Shown here one piece after another: positions 10,301 to 22,627 of a stretch of 64,000 nucleotides of DNA. Numbering within the stretch: the first letter of the stretch is position 1; every line of letters starts with the position of its first letter. The DNA is taken from positions 62,001-126,000 of the forward strand of contig NZ_JAFEMV010000003.1 in assembly GCF_016892605.1 (NCBI RefSeq), given 5' to 3'. Source of the DNA: Desemzia sp. RIT 804. Its GTDB lineage: Bacteria > Bacillota > Bacilli > Lactobacillales > Carnobacteriaceae. The notes below the pieces were generated by a model that was not told the origin of the DNA, made no database searches, and saw nothing but the letters and a program-made list of their open reading frames with translations. The position numbers and the translations under genes are program-made.

Positions 10301-10345
10301 AAAACACTTTCCATTGCGATGTTGTCCGCCTGCTGGAAAGTATTT
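10301..10345 (-). terminator. Terminator of the GNAT gene
   Basis: On the minus strand ACTTTCCA and TGGAAAGT pair across a 20-base loop and are followed by GTTTTT, directly after the acetyltransferase stop. Confidence 0.6.
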
Positions 10346-10350
10346 TGTGA

Positions 10351-10893
10351 TTATTCTGTTGATTTTTCCCATTCTTCACGCAAGATTCCCATTCGAATGG
10401 AATCGTAATACTCTCCATTGTAGTAACGGACTTTTCGGATACGAGCTTCCATTTGCATGCCTAATTTCTCACCGACACGAATCATGCGTTCATTTCCGGA
10501 CCAAGTTGTAAAACCAACGCGGACTAAAGGCATTGTAGTGAACAAATGATTCATCCAAGCTCGTAATACCTCTGTTCCTATTCCCTTGCCCCATTGATCA
10601 CCTGAATGCAACACGATTCCCATTTCCAGCCAAAGAGAAGGCTTGTGTTCCCAATAATAAGAAACGATCCCGATCACTTCACTGTCCATTTCAATGACCC
10701 AAAAATCGTCTTGCTGAATCCACTTTTCTCCTTTAGGTAAAAAAGTTTCATAATCCATTGCTTGATGAGGAAAATAAGGTGCATCCCATTTTTTCCATTC
10801 TGGTGATTCGTCTTTGAAACTCAATTCCCATAGTCGAAATAGATCACTCTGTTCAACAGGACGAATGTGTAATTTTTCAGCCATTGTGTTCAT
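10351..10893 (-). CDS. GNAT-family N-acetyltransferase (RimJ/RimL type)
   Basis: A 180-residue acetyl-CoA-dependent acetyltransferase. The substrate-side N-terminus reads LHIRPVEQSDLFRLWEL; the acetyl-CoA loop is QWGKGIGTEVLRAWMNHLF, followed by the GNERMIRVGEKLGMQMEAR block typical of RimJ/RimL-like enzymes. The start at 10893 lies 4 bases after AAAGGAG; an internal ATG at 10884 is the alternative. It is upstream of the brxA-like gene on the same strand but has its own terminator. The substrate, protein or small molecule, is unknown. Confidence 0.85.
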   Translation of the reverse strand: MNTMAEKLHIRPVEQSDLFRLWELSFKDESPEWKKWDAPYFPHQAMDYETFLPKGEKWIQQDDFWVIEMDSEVIGIVSYYWEHKPSLWLEMGIVLHSGDQWGKGIGTEVLRAWMNHLFTTMPLVRVGFTTWSGNERMIRVGEKLGMQMEARIRKVRYYNGEYYDSIRMGILREEWEKSTE

Positions 10894-10961
10894 CCAACTC
10901 CTTTAAGGTATCTTTACTAGCATCATACCTTAACAACTTCTCCGACGCTACTGGTCATGAG

Positions 10962-12302
10962 TTAGTCTTTTTCCCAACCAGACAGCATTTCTTGTTTGAT
11001 TCCTTGTTGCAAAATAGTCTCTGGATGAAGAGCCGCATAGACATCGTTCTGTATAATAGAAGAAAACTGCTTCATCTCTTCTAGCTCCATTTCATGAAGC
11101 TGAACCTTTTTATCTAATGCATAGACAACTATTTTCCCTACGATTCCATGTGCTTCTCTAAAAGGCAGACCTTTGCGCACAAGATAATCGGCTAATTCAG
11201 TCGCATTCAAAAATCCTTCGTGGATCGTTTCATTTAAGCGTTCTTTGTTGACCTTCAATTCGTCAGTTACAGCAGTTAGGATCTTGACGCAAGCTGTTGT
11301 CGTATCGAGTGCTTCGAAATAAATCGCCTTGTCTTCTTGCATGTCTTTATTGTAACTGAGCGGCAAACCTTTCATCGTCCCGTACATCGCATTCAGTAAA
11401 CTAATCACTTTTGCAGCTTTCCCACGAATCAACTCCAATGCATCAGGATTTTTCTTTTGCGGCATCATGCTGCTTCCAGTTGAAAAATGGTCAGAAAGCT
11501 CCACAAAATTGAATTCTTGACTCGAATAAATAATAAAATCCTCTGCAAAGCGACTCATGTGCATCATCAAACTGGAACAACAGTGCAGTGCATCCAAAAT
11601 AAAGTCTCGATTGCTGACACTATCCAATGTGTTTCGTTGTACTCCAGCAAATTCCAATAGATCTGCCGTTTGCTGGCGATCGATCGCATAAGTCGTTCCT
11701 GCTAATGCTCCAGCACCCAAAGGACTTTCATCCATCAAATCAATAGCTTGACTGATCTTTTTCATGTCGCGCTCAAACATCGCTGCATAAGCGTCTAAAA
11801 CATACGAGAACGGAACGATTTGCGCGCGTTGCAAGTGAGTGTAAGCAGGCATCAATACATCAGCTACTTCTTCTCCTTTTACGCCAAACACAGTGATCAT
11901 TTGGTACGAAAGCTCATTCAGTTCTTGTAAACTTTTCTTTACGTAAAGTTTCATATCAACAGCCACTTGATCATTTCGACTTCTGGCGGTATGCATTTTT
12001 TTTCCAACGTTCCCGCAAGCTTCAATCATTTTAGCTTCCACAAAGCTATGGATGTCTTCATAGGCACCGCTTAATAAAGTAGCGTCTTGAGCAATACTCT
12101 CACGCAATTTAGCCAGTTCATTCTGCAGCAATTTACTTTCTTCTTTCAGAATGATACCGCAATCTCCCAGCATAGTCACATGAGCAATGCTGGCAGTGAT
12201 GTCTTCATGCCATAGACGCTTATCTAACGAAAAAGATTCATTAAAAGACTGCATCAATTCTGAAGCATCATCTTGGAAACGGCCTCCCCATAATGTCCCC
12301 AT
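10962..12302 (-). CDS. argH: Argininosuccinate lyase
   Basis: Splits argininosuccinate to arginine and fumarate, the last step of arginine synthesis. The 446-residue sequence starts MGTLWGGRF and carries the fumarase/aspartase-superfamily signature STGSSMMPQKKNPD with its flexible catalytic serine loop, plus HTARSRNDQVA and YTHLQRAQ. The ATG follows the argG stop without a gap, so the two are translated as a pair. Control is by the T-box leader upstream of argG. Length is slightly below the usual 455-465, without a missing motif. Confidence 0.95.
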   Translation of the reverse strand: MGTLWGGRFQDDASELMQSFNESFSLDKRLWHEDITASIAHVTMLGDCGIILKEESKLLQNELAKLRESIAQDATLLSGAYEDIHSFVEAKMIEACGNVGKKMHTARSRNDQVAVDMKLYVKKSLQELNELSYQMITVFGVKGEEVADVLMPAYTHLQRAQIVPFSYVLDAYAAMFERDMKKISQAIDLMDESPLGAGALAGTTYAIDRQQTADLLEFAGVQRNTLDSVSNRDFILDALHCCSSLMMHMSRFAEDFIIYSSQEFNFVELSDHFSTGSSMMPQKKNPDALELIRGKAAKVISLLNAMYGTMKGLPLSYNKDMQEDKAIYFEALDTTTACVKILTAVTDELKVNKERLNETIHEGFLNATELADYLVRKGLPFREAHGIVGKIVVYALDKKVQLHEMELEEMKQFSSIIQNDVYAALHPETILQQGIKQEMLSGWEKD

Positions 12303-13505
12303 TTAAATCATTCCTTTTCTTTGTTGGATTTTTGTCGGCAACGTCATGACATTGATGTAGCCTCGTGCGTCATGATGACTAAACAAGTCGTCTTCCCCAA
12401 ATCCAGAAACATCTTCATCAAATAGTTGATTAGGACTAGTGATGCTATATGGAAGAATGTTCCCTTTGTACAATTTTAATTGCACTTCGCCGTTCACAAA
12501 TTCTTGTGTTTTATTGATGAAAGACTGAATAGCCAAATTAGCTTGTGAATACCACTGACCGTTGTAGATCAATTCCGCATATTCCATTCCAAGTGTTTGC
12601 TTCAATTTGATCGTTTCTTTAGTCAATGTTAAACTCTCTAAACGTTCATGAGCTTGTATCAACAACGTTCCACCTGGCGTTTCATAGATCCCGCGCGACT
12701 TCATTCCAATAGCACGGTCTTCGATCCAATCCAACACACCAATACCATGTTTCCCACTCAACGCGTTCAATGTACTCAGCACACCTGAAGGTTCCATCGT
12801 TATCCCATTTACAGCTACAGCACGCCCCTTTTCAAATGTGATTGATACAAATTCTGCTTCATCAGGAGTATCTTCAAGGGCATTAGTAATTTTTAAAATA
12901 GCCGGATAGCTGACCGCACTGGCTGGACTTTCGATATCGCCACCTTCATGACTAATGTGCATCAAGTTTTCATCTTCTGAATAGATTTTTTCTTTTGTGG
13001 AAGTGATCGGAATGCCTTTTTGTATCGCATAATCGATCGCATCTTCACGAGATTTAATATCCCATTGACGCCAAGGAGCGATCACGTTTATCTCAGCATC
13101 AAAAGCTGCTATCCCCATTTCAAAACGAACTTGATCATTTCCTTTTCCAGTACATCCATGACAGATAGCTGCAGCATTCTCTTGATGAGCGATCTCTACT
13201 AATTTTTTAGCGATCAATGGACGTGCAAGAGCTGTTCCCAGCAAGTAGGTCCCTTGATATTTAGCATGTGCCGAGATAGCAGGAAAAATAAAATCTTTCG
13301 CAAATTCATCCGCTACATGTGGACAATAAAACTTGCTGGCTCCAGAAATCAACGCTTTCTTTTCTACTGCATCCCAATCTTCTTCTTGCCCTACATCGAC
13401 ACACACAGCGATAATGTCACTATCGTAATTTTCCTTTAGCCACGGGATCGTAATCGAAGTATCCAATCCACCAGAGTAAGCTAAAATAATTTTTTCTTTT
13501 GTCAT
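12303..13505 (-). CDS. argG: Argininosuccinate synthase
   Basis: Joins citrulline and aspartate using ATP. The 400-residue protein has the N-type ATP-pyrophosphatase motif AYSGGLDTS near the start, GCTGKGNDQVRFE in the middle and the long conserved FEKGRAVAVNG region. I take the ATG at 13505 with AGGGGAATG before it; a longer frame to 13571 would start inside the T-box terminator. With argH it makes arginine from citrulline; no argF or carbamoyl-phosphate genes are nearby, so citrulline must come from elsewhere in the genome or from outside. Confidence 0.95.
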   Translation of the reverse strand: MTKEKIILAYSGGLDTSITIPWLKENYDSDIIAVCVDVGQEEDWDAVEKKALISGASKFYCPHVADEFAKDFIFPAISAHAKYQGTYLLGTALARPLIAKKLVEIAHQENAAAICHGCTGKGNDQVRFEMGIAAFDAEINVIAPWRQWDIKSREDAIDYAIQKGIPITSTKEKIYSEDENLMHISHEGGDIESPASAVSYPAILKITNALEDTPDEAEFVSITFEKGRAVAVNGITMEPSGVLSTLNALSGKHGIGVLDWIEDRAIGMKSRGIYETPGGTLLIQAHERLESLTLTKETIKLKQTLGMEYAELIYNGQWYSQANLAIQSFINKTQEFVNGEVQLKLYKGNILPYSITSPNQLFDEDVSGFGEDDLFSHHDARGYINVMTLPTKIQQRKGMI

Positions 13506-13571
13506 ATTGCATTCCCCTTTTCTAATCATCGTTTTAGTTTTTTGGGGACGATTTTTTTCAAATGTATGCAC

Positions 13572-13815
13572 AAAAAAACCGCCCCTCGCATATACGCAAG
13601 AGACGGGTCAAAGTTCATTAATCCGCGGTACCACTCTAGTTGACATGCTCATAGGCATATCCACCTCATTATAATAACGCATGATCTGCGGAAGAAGCTA
13701 CTAGTCGTTCACCTCTTCATCGATGAAGTGCGCTTCAATTAGAGTTTTTCTGATGGGCTTCCACTCTACCCCAACTCGCTTTGAGAAAAATTTCTGATTT
13801 ACTCTCTTCATCCTT
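13572..13815 (-). promoter_or_regulatory. T-box leader of argGH (probably Arg)
   Basis: The minus strand contains the T-box AGAGTGGTACCGCGG (13623-13637), followed by a terminator, CCGTCTCTTGCG / CGAGGGGCGG plus seven Ts (13572-13608). Stem I is closed by GGATGAAG (near 13813) and CTTCATC (near 13722), with AGAGAGTA on its 5' side and the distal loop GTGGAAGCCC. In the specifier bulge GAAGCGCACTTC, the triplet CGC (Arg, 13730-13732) followed by A fits the rule that a purine follows the specifier; GCG is the less likely reading. Uncharged tRNA-Arg should bind and prevent termination. T-box identity is certain from the motif; the specifier call is inference. Confidence 0.92.
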
Positions 13816-13850
13816 GATTTTTTCTGTATTCAGTTTTATAAGTTGTGAGT

Positions 13851-13879
13851 ATTGTACGAAAATAAAATGAGTAAGTCAA
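13851..13879 (-). promoter_or_regulatory. Promoter of the T-box/argGH operon
   Basis: On the minus strand TTGACT (13874-13879) and TACAAT (13851-13856) are separated by 17 bases, some 35 bases before stem I of the T-box. Confidence 0.8.
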
Positions 13880-14165
13880 CACTTATCCTCACTTAATATT
13901 CATTTTTTAAATAAATATTTAATTTTTATACGGTTTATCAAGGTTTATGTGCATTAAAAAACAAAGTATTGTATGGTTAAGAGAGTTAAACTAAACTCCT
14001 TTTTCGTTAAATATCCTCTCTTATTTGAAGCGTTATCTTAGGCTGTTTTGTGACAACACACCATTTTCAGCAAATTTTCTGAAACCAAACAATTTCTTTT
14101 TTAATGCAAATAGTGTAATATGTACTTTGTGAATAAAATCATTTGATAACTGGAGATGAAAAAAA
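13880..14165 (+). other. Leader/promoter region of the FNT-family gene
   Basis: No gene is visible. Two hairpin candidates are present: AAGAGAG / CTCTCTT (about 13979-14027) and TTTCAG / CTGAAA (about 14068-14089). TGTAAT near 14116 is a possible -10, without a good -35. The element TTTTGTGACAACACA near 14046 faintly resembles a Crp/Fnr half-site but has no second arm. I make no regulatory claim beyond the likely promoter. Confidence 0.4.
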
Positions 14166-15014
14166 GTGCAGCAAAAGATAAATGAAACAATTGCTGGTAA
14201 TGGTAGAAATATGGTAGAAGGTTTCTCAACAGGAATGATGGGCAACATTGAAAAAAGTATCTTAAAAAAAGTGGACTTATTTGATAACAGTATTGGTCGT
14301 TACATCATGCGCGCTATGTTGGCGTGCTTCTATTTGACATTAGGGACAGGGATTGCAGTAGGTACAGGTAATTCATTAGAACACTTAGTTCCAGGCTGGG
14401 GTAAATTCGGTTATGCTTTTATGTTTACATGGTCTTTAGTCATGATCATTTACTTGAACGCTGAATTGGGTACATCTAATATGATGTACATGACCACAGC
14501 TGTTCATAGGAAAATTTTATCATGGAAAAAAGCCGTAGCTCTTTTGAGTACGTGTATTCTTTTCAATGCTATTGGTGCTTTTATCATTAGTTGGCTTTTA
14601 TCTTATACTGGTGCTTTTCATGACGTTGCCGCAGATCATTATCTAGTGACCGCAGTGGCCGGAAAATTAGCTAAAGCTCCTTTACAGATTTTTATAGAAG
14701 GGATATTTGCCAATATGGTTGTCAATATCGCATTCTTCGTAACGATGCGTATGAAAGACGATGCTGGGAAAGTTATCTCTATTGTATTTCTGATTTTCAT
14801 CTTTGCTTTCCTTGGATTTGAACACGTGATTGCCAACTTTTCTTCTTTTTCCCTAGCTTACTTTGCAAGCGGCGGAAGTGTTCCTGGTATGACGATTGCT
14901 GCAGTAGTCATCAACATCGTTTTTGCAACTTTAGGCAATTATGTCGGTGGCGGGTTGATTATGGGACTGAATTATTCTTGGTTGAACAATGGCAAAACAA
15001 GTTATAGTGATTAG
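14166..15014 (+). CDS. Formate/nitrite transporter family (FNT) channel
   Basis: A 282-residue integral membrane protein of the FNT family, which forms pentameric channels for small anions such as formate, nitrite or hydrosulfide. Six spans are expected; family marks are GTGIAVGTGN after the first span, the helix-break FANMVVNIAFF and GFEHVIANFSSF, whose His corresponds to the pore His of FocA. The start is a GTG at 14166 with TGGAG ten bases before it; an ATG at 14156 opens another frame and soon stops. It stands alone, and formate export during mixed-acid fermentation is the obvious role, though the ion cannot be told from sequence. Confidence 0.9.
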   Translation: MQQKINETIAGNGRNMVEGFSTGMMGNIEKSILKKVDLFDNSIGRYIMRAMLACFYLTLGTGIAVGTGNSLEHLVPGWGKFGYAFMFTWSLVMIIYLNAELGTSNMMYMTTAVHRKILSWKKAVALLSTCILFNAIGAFIISWLLSYTGAFHDVAADHYLVTAVAGKLAKAPLQIFIEGIFANMVVNIAFFVTMRMKDDAGKVISIVFLIFIFAFLGFEHVIANFSSFSLAYFASGGSVPGMTIAAVVINIVFATLGNYVGGGLIMGLNYSWLNNGKTSYSD

Positions 15015-15053
15015 CTTCCTACCAAATAAACAAGTTAGATAAGCTAAAAAAAC

Positions 15054-15226
15054 GAGAGCGGGAAAAAAGACGTTTTGACCATTGAATATAAACCAGCCTC
15101 CCCTTATGAGATGCCTTTTCTCATAAGGGGAGGCTGGTTTATAGGCATGTGGTCAGGCTTTTGGAACGCGTTTAAAAGCCCCCGCTTAGTATGTGACAGA
15201 GATAAAGACTATTGTCCCAGCCTCGT
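15054..15226. repeat. Dispersed hairpin repeat, copy B
   Basis: An inverted copy of the element at 897-1070, about 85 percent alike by eye over 170 bp. It shows the same block TTATAGGCATGTGGTCAG, the central hairpin CCTCCCCTTATGAGA / TCTCATAAGGGGAGG, and outer ends GAGAGCGGGA and TCCCAGCCTC that form an imperfect inverted repeat. It separates the FNT gene from the convergent ASCH gene and probably terminates both. Confidence 0.8.
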
Positions 15227-15274
15227 TTCCTACGTTTAGTCAAGCTAAAATTATTTGTATGGACTAATTTCTGA

Positions 15275-15724
15275 TTACTGATTTGCCTTATATACTACTT
15301 CGAACTCTTCACAGACCACCAAAGATTTATCATTAAAAGTAAGCTTGGGTGTATCATATTCTTTGAGAAAAAAGTCAATATGAACTTTTCTCCAATAAGT
15401 CAACGATCTGTCGCCTTCTCCTTCTTTGAAAGCATGGTCCTTTGTCACTTCATTAAAAGGAACTACATAGACTTTAGTTGTTCTGGTAATACAGATTGCG
15501 TTATCAGCACCATCTAAAATAATATTGTATTCATTTTCCTTTGGCAGTACCTCATTTTCCAGCTCATAAAACTCGTATCCAGAAGTAGTCGCTGTTTTTA
15601 TACCTTTTAAAGTTAGTTCTGCCAACTCATCTGGATCAACACCATAACTCCATGCTTCATAAGGCTCATCTTTGTATTCAGGATAATCCATACTGAATTT
15701 ATCCCATAGTTCTGTGGCTTGCAT
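15275..15724 (-). CDS. ASCH-domain protein
   Basis: A 149-residue protein of the ASCH family, a PUA-like beta-barrel fold found in RNA-related proteins; some members hydrolyse N4-acetylcytidine. Recognisable pieces are LTLKGIKTATTSGYEFYE, the ICITRTTKVYVVPFNEV core and the AFKEGEGDRSLTYWRKVH segment. Length is typical. It lies 23 bases after a GNAT gene on the same strand, so the two probably form an operon. Whether this one acts on RNA or on a nucleoside is not known. Confidence 0.85.
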   Translation of the reverse strand: MQATELWDKFSMDYPEYKDEPYEAWSYGVDPDELAELTLKGIKTATTSGYEFYELENEVLPKENEYNIILDGADNAICITRTTKVYVVPFNEVTKDHAFKEGEGDRSLTYWRKVHIDFFLKEYDTPKLTFNDKSLVVCEEFEVVYKANQ

Positions 15725-15747
15725 TTTTACTCATCCTTTCCTTGTAT

Positions 15748-16287
15748 TTAGGAATACTGCCAATCATTTAAGAGTAATCCGTAATAGTAAACATCTAACC
15801 ATTTTCCATCTTGGAATAATCCTTCTCTATCAATTCCTTCTTTTTTAAAACCAATTTTTTCGTATAGTTTTATGGCACCTTCATTGTTACTATGGACTGA
15901 CAAACGTATTTTATGTAAACCCAATTCATAAAAACCAAACTTGCACATTAAATTAAGGGCATCTGTCCCATAACCTTTATGTCTATTTTTTTCATCTAAA
16001 ATAGCAATACTTAATTCCGCGCCTCTATTTTTAAACTGGACATCTGAAAGAGAAACCCAACCAATAAAGGTATCCTCTTCTTTTTCTTTTAATGCAAACA
16101 GAAACCTTCCATTATCATCATTATCTCCTTCAAATTGTTTCCAATTTTCAATATTCCATGGATGAAAAGCATCCCAACTCAATGATCTCAAAAAATAATT
16201 GTCCCATTGAGCGTTTGCAATTATTCCAAAATACTCCTCAACAAAATGAGAAAAATAAACTTTATCGCCTTTGATAACATTTTTCAT
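15748..16287 (-). CDS. GNAT-family N-acetyltransferase
   Basis: A 179-residue acetyltransferase with the RimJ/RimL-type layout: ILDEKNRHKGYGTDALNLMC is the acetyl-CoA loop, followed by ELGLHKIRLSVHSNNEGAIK and KIGFKKEGIDREGLFQDGK. Such enzymes acetylate ribosomal protein N-termini, polyamines or other amines. It precedes the ASCH gene with a short gap and follows two LysR genes. Substrate unknown. Confidence 0.88.
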   Translation of the reverse strand: MKNVIKGDKVYFSHFVEEYFGIIANAQWDNYFLRSLSWDAFHPWNIENWKQFEGDNDDNGRFLFALKEKEEDTFIGWVSLSDVQFKNRGAELSIAILDEKNRHKGYGTDALNLMCKFGFYELGLHKIRLSVHSNNEGAIKLYEKIGFKKEGIDREGLFQDGKWLDVYYYGLLLNDWQYS

Positions 16288-16327
16288 TATACAGACTCTC
16301 CTTTTTTAAAATTTCATATACTAAACA

Positions 16328-17215
16328 TCAGTTATCCCCCGTAATATCTCGCCTTAACTGCTCTAAAAATTTATTGCTTGCAGCTGAGAAAGCTTGGTTC
16401 TTTTTCCAAGCAATATTTAGATTAACTTCTAACGGTGGATCAAACGGTCTAAAACACAATTCACTATCACCTGTTGTATTAACCAGTCTATCTAAGCATA
16501 AGGCATATCCAAAGCCTTCTTCTACCATTAAAGAAGCATTATAGATCAGATTATACGTGGCAATGACAGAAACATCTTCAATATTTTTTCCCAACCAACC
16601 AGATATTTCATTGTTAACCGTGCTTTGCCGAGAAACTAATAGGAGTTTATCAAAAAGATCTTGAGGTTTGATACTTTCCTTTTCAGCTAACGGAACATCT
16701 TTTCTCATCAATACGCCCCACTGATCTTTATAAGGCAATTTGATGTACTCGTATTTATTTTTGTCTGTAGGGTCGATAAAAATACCGAAATCCAACAACC
16801 CGTTTTCTAATTTGGCCGAGATATCGTCTGCATTCCCGCTATGTAAATGAATGTGAATAGCGGGATATTTTTCCTGCAGCTTTTTTAGTGATCTTGCGAC
16901 AAATCGCATCCCTTCTGTTTCTCCACAGCCGATAAAAATTTCTCCACTGATGTCGCCTTCAGGTTCATTAAAGTTTTTCTCTGTTCTATCCACAAGTTCG
17001 ATGATCTCTTTAGCTTTTTTTAGCAAATAATTTCCTTCATCTGTTAACGTAATTCCTCTGTTTCCTCTCAAAAATAAAGAAGTCCCCAACTCTTCTTCCA
17101 ATTCTTTAAGCTGCTTAGATAGAGTGGGTTGAGAAAGATGCAGCGACTGCGCAGCTGAAGAAATGCTTTTTTCAGTCGCTACCGCAATAAAGTAACGCAA
17201 TACTCTGACATCCAT
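16328..17215 (-). CDS. LysR-family transcriptional regulator
   Basis: A 295-residue LysR regulator: N-terminal winged helix (VRVLRYFIAVATEKSISSAA, then LHLSQPTLSKQLKELEEELG) and a C-terminal substrate-binding domain of two lobes (about 90-290, with FIGCGETEGMRFVARSL). I prefer the ATG at 17215, which stands 7 bases after GAGGAG, to one at 17221. It resembles the neighbouring LysR at 17358-18266 along its length, so the pair looks like an old tandem duplication. Targets may be the GNAT/ASCH genes downstream or the glucoside genes upstream; the sequence does not decide. Confidence 0.9.
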   Translation of the reverse strand: MDVRVLRYFIAVATEKSISSAAQSLHLSQPTLSKQLKELEEELGTSLFLRGNRGITLTDEGNYLLKKAKEIIELVDRTEKNFNEPEGDISGEIFIGCGETEGMRFVARSLKKLQEKYPAIHIHLHSGNADDISAKLENGLLDFGIFIDPTDKNKYEYIKLPYKDQWGVLMRKDVPLAEKESIKPQDLFDKLLLVSRQSTVNNEISGWLGKNIEDVSVIATYNLIYNASLMVEEGFGYALCLDRLVNTTGDSELCFRPFDPPLEVNLNIAWKKNQAFSAASNKFLEQLRRDITGDN

Positions 17216-17357
17216 GTTCATTCTCCTCGTAATATATCTTTCAGAATCCGTTTCTAAACTCTAAATAACACTTCAAAAGTCAGACCCATGATTTTAATGT
17301 TTGGAGTGTTGCTTCAACTCTTATAACATGCCGTAATTTTAATCATAATTAAACCTT

Positions 17358-18266
17358 CTAATCCCTCTTGCTCGCGTCAGATCGAATCTTCAAAAATCTA
17401 TGGCTATGTTTAATGAATTGTTCAACAGTTGGAGACAAGATACGTTGTTTTTTCCACACCAAATGACTACTGGAAGTGAAACTTGGATCAAGAGGAATAA
17501 ATTTGGTTCCCTTACTTATTTGTTGAATGGCTGCTCCTCTAGTAGAAATAGCAGCACCAACTTCTTTTTCTACTAATAAAGCAACATTTGATAGTAAATT
17601 ATAATGCCCTATGATATTTAATGATTGAATGTCATTGCCGTACCAATTGGATAATTGCTTAATCACTGGAGCACGAACGGAAATAAATAATGATTGATTT
17701 TCTAGATCTTCTGGTTGAATAGTTGTTTTTTCTGCAAGAGGATTGTTTTTATGTACTAATAAACCCCATGGTTCAGGATTATCAAAGTTTAGGGTATTGT
17801 ATTTGGTTAAATTTATCGGTTCGATCAAGACACCTAATTCTACTATTCCTTTAACAATTCGATCAGAGATATCATCGCCTGTTCCGGTAAATATGCTATA
17901 AGTAACATTAGGAAACTCTGTATGAAAAGCTTGAACTAATTCACTGAAGATATTTGAACCAGTCCCTTCGATACATCCAAATGATATGTGTCCGCGTAAC
18001 AACTGTTTTTCCTGATTTTCAAACTCAGTTTCAGTGTGTTTAACCAATTGAAGAATCTCTTGAGCACGATCTTTTAACAGAATGCCTCCAGGTGTTAACT
18101 GCATACTCCGATTCTTCCGTTCAAACAGAGGAGTTCCTAACTCTTCTTCAAGAGCTTGAAGTTGGCGACTCAAAGTAGGCTGTGTAATATGTAAGACTTT
18201 AGCTGCTTTCGAGACACTTTCTTCTTGTGCTACAACTAAGAAAGATTTTAGTAGTCGAAGTTCCAT
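17358..18266 (-). CDS. LysR-family transcriptional regulator
   Basis: A 302-residue LysR regulator with the helix-turn-helix VSKAAKVLHITQPTLSRQL, and an effector domain starting near residue 90 (HISFGCIEGTGSNIFSELV). It is a paralogue of the LysR gene just downstream, sharing the ITQPTLSRQLQALEEELGTPLF style and the same effector-domain order. About 140 bases of non-coding DNA separate the two, so each may have its own promoter. The effector is unknown. Confidence 0.9.
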   Translation of the reverse strand: MELRLLKSFLVVAQEESVSKAAKVLHITQPTLSRQLQALEEELGTPLFERKNRSMQLTPGGILLKDRAQEILQLVKHTETEFENQEKQLLRGHISFGCIEGTGSNIFSELVQAFHTEFPNVTYSIFTGTGDDISDRIVKGIVELGVLIEPINLTKYNTLNFDNPEPWGLLVHKNNPLAEKTTIQPEDLENQSLFISVRAPVIKQLSNWYGNDIQSLNIIGHYNLLSNVALLVEKEVGAAISTRGAAIQQISKGTKFIPLDPSFTSSSHLVWKKQRILSPTVEQFIKHSHRFLKIRSDASKRD

Positions 18267-18371
18267 TCCATCACCTTTTTAACGTTTTATTTTACTATAC
18301 CACAAACAAATCAAAGCAGTCGTTTTAGTAGAAACACAGGCATTTTTAAAGCCGTTTTTTATCGATCAGCA

Positions 18372-18420
18372 ATCAACACAAAAAGAGGAGGAAATATATC
18401 CGCCCTCTTTTTGTGTTGAT
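18372..18420 (-). terminator. Hairpin after the second phospho-glucosidase gene
   Basis: ATCAACACAAAAAGAG pairs with CTCTTTTTGTGTTGAT across a 17-base loop, 20 bases beyond the glucosidase stop. The outer T-run is weak, but the stem is perfect over 16 bp. Confidence 0.65.
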
Positions 18421-18440
18421 TTGAAGTTAGTTAAAAATCA

Positions 18441-21733
<3,293 letters not shown>

Positions 21734-21921
21734 ATAACCACTCCTAATTAATTTTATAAAAGGTTTTATGCGGCCTTCGGTCAACATAAGATCTCTTGTA
21801 AGTGAACTTTAGCATTTTCAGATAGCGTTTCCAATGCTTTATAAGTAAGTCGTGACAGATTCCGAAAAAAACCATTTTTTGTCTGATTTCATGAAATTCA
21901 TTTCACGTTTTATAAGAACAC

Positions 21922-21952
21922 TTGACTTAAGTTGCACTTCAAGTTGTATACT
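21922..21952 (+). promoter_or_regulatory. Promoter of the phosphatase/MBL operon
   Basis: TTGACT (21922-21927) and TATACT (21947-21952) are 19 bases apart, longer than usual. The spacer contains related arms, AAGTTG twice and CTTAAGT / ACTTCAAG, so an activator-dependent promoter is possible. It stands 20 bases before the phosphatase gene. Confidence 0.5.
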
Positions 21953-21972
21953 TACTTAAAGGAGGGCTTTCT

Positions 21973-22569
21973 ATGGAGAGTTATTTATATTTAATGAGAC
22001 ACGGTGAAACTCTTTTTAATAAATTAAAAAAAGTTCAAGGAGCTTGTGATTCTCCCTTAACTGAAGAAGGAATTCATCAAGCACAAGCTGCACGTTTATA
22101 CTTTAAAGAGAAAGAAATTGTATTCGATCATGCCTACTCCTCTACACAAGAACGAGCATCTGATACACTGGAATTAATTGCTGACATTCCTTACATCCGA
22201 TTAAAAGGACTAAAAGAAATGAATTTTGGACAATTTGAAGGGGAAAGAGTTGAATTGCAGCCGAAAGGTCCCGAAACCTTTGAATACTTTTATGTACCAT
22301 TCGGAGGAGATAGTGCAAAAGAGGTCCAAGGGAGAATATATACTACCTTGCAAAAAATTATGTGTACATCCAATCACAATAATGTTTTAGCTGTTTCTCA
22401 TAATGGAGCGTGTTTTTATTTTATAAGTAAAATATGGAAATCAGAATATGGAGCAGTTCCTATTCATTTTCCTAATTGCTGTATCTTTGTTATTTCTTAT
22501 AAAAACAACGAATTTAACCTAATTGAAATAATAGACCCTTGTATTAAACGATCGATATTTAAATTATAG
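21973..22569 (+). CDS. Histidine phosphatase family protein
   Basis: A 198-residue phosphoglycerate-mutase-like phosphatase. The catalytic motif is YLMRHGETLFN at the start; DHAYSSTQERASDTLEL and AVSHNGACFYF supply the second Arg and His. It is divergent from the PTS operon and followed by an MBL-fold gene. A close paralogue lies at 45508-46086 (both share KKxQGxCDSPLT). The likely substrate is a sugar phosphate. Confidence 0.9.
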   Translation: MESYLYLMRHGETLFNKLKKVQGACDSPLTEEGIHQAQAARLYFKEKEIVFDHAYSSTQERASDTLELIADIPYIRLKGLKEMNFGQFEGERVELQPKGPETFEYFYVPFGGDSAKEVQGRIYTTLQKIMCTSNHNNVLAVSHNGACFYFISKIWKSEYGAVPIHFPNCCIFVISYKNNEFNLIEIIDPCIKRSIFKL

Positions 22570-22627
22570 TGTACTACTTAACTTATTAGCGATATGAAAA
22601 AATCTATTATGAGAGGCGTCGATATTG

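Noticed and set aside
9623-10893. BREX or other defence island around the BrxA-like gene
   Set aside because: Both flanks are ordinary genes and no methylase, phosphatase, ATPase or helicase partner is present.
13880-14165. Riboswitch or attenuator before the FNT gene
   Set aside because: Two weak hairpins are visible, but neither is followed by a T-run nor matches a riboswitch core I know.
21788-21972. RAT/BglG-type antiterminator leader before the glucoside PTS
   Set aside because: I could not find a terminator hairpin overlapped by a RAT-like sequence, and no BglG gene is in the window.
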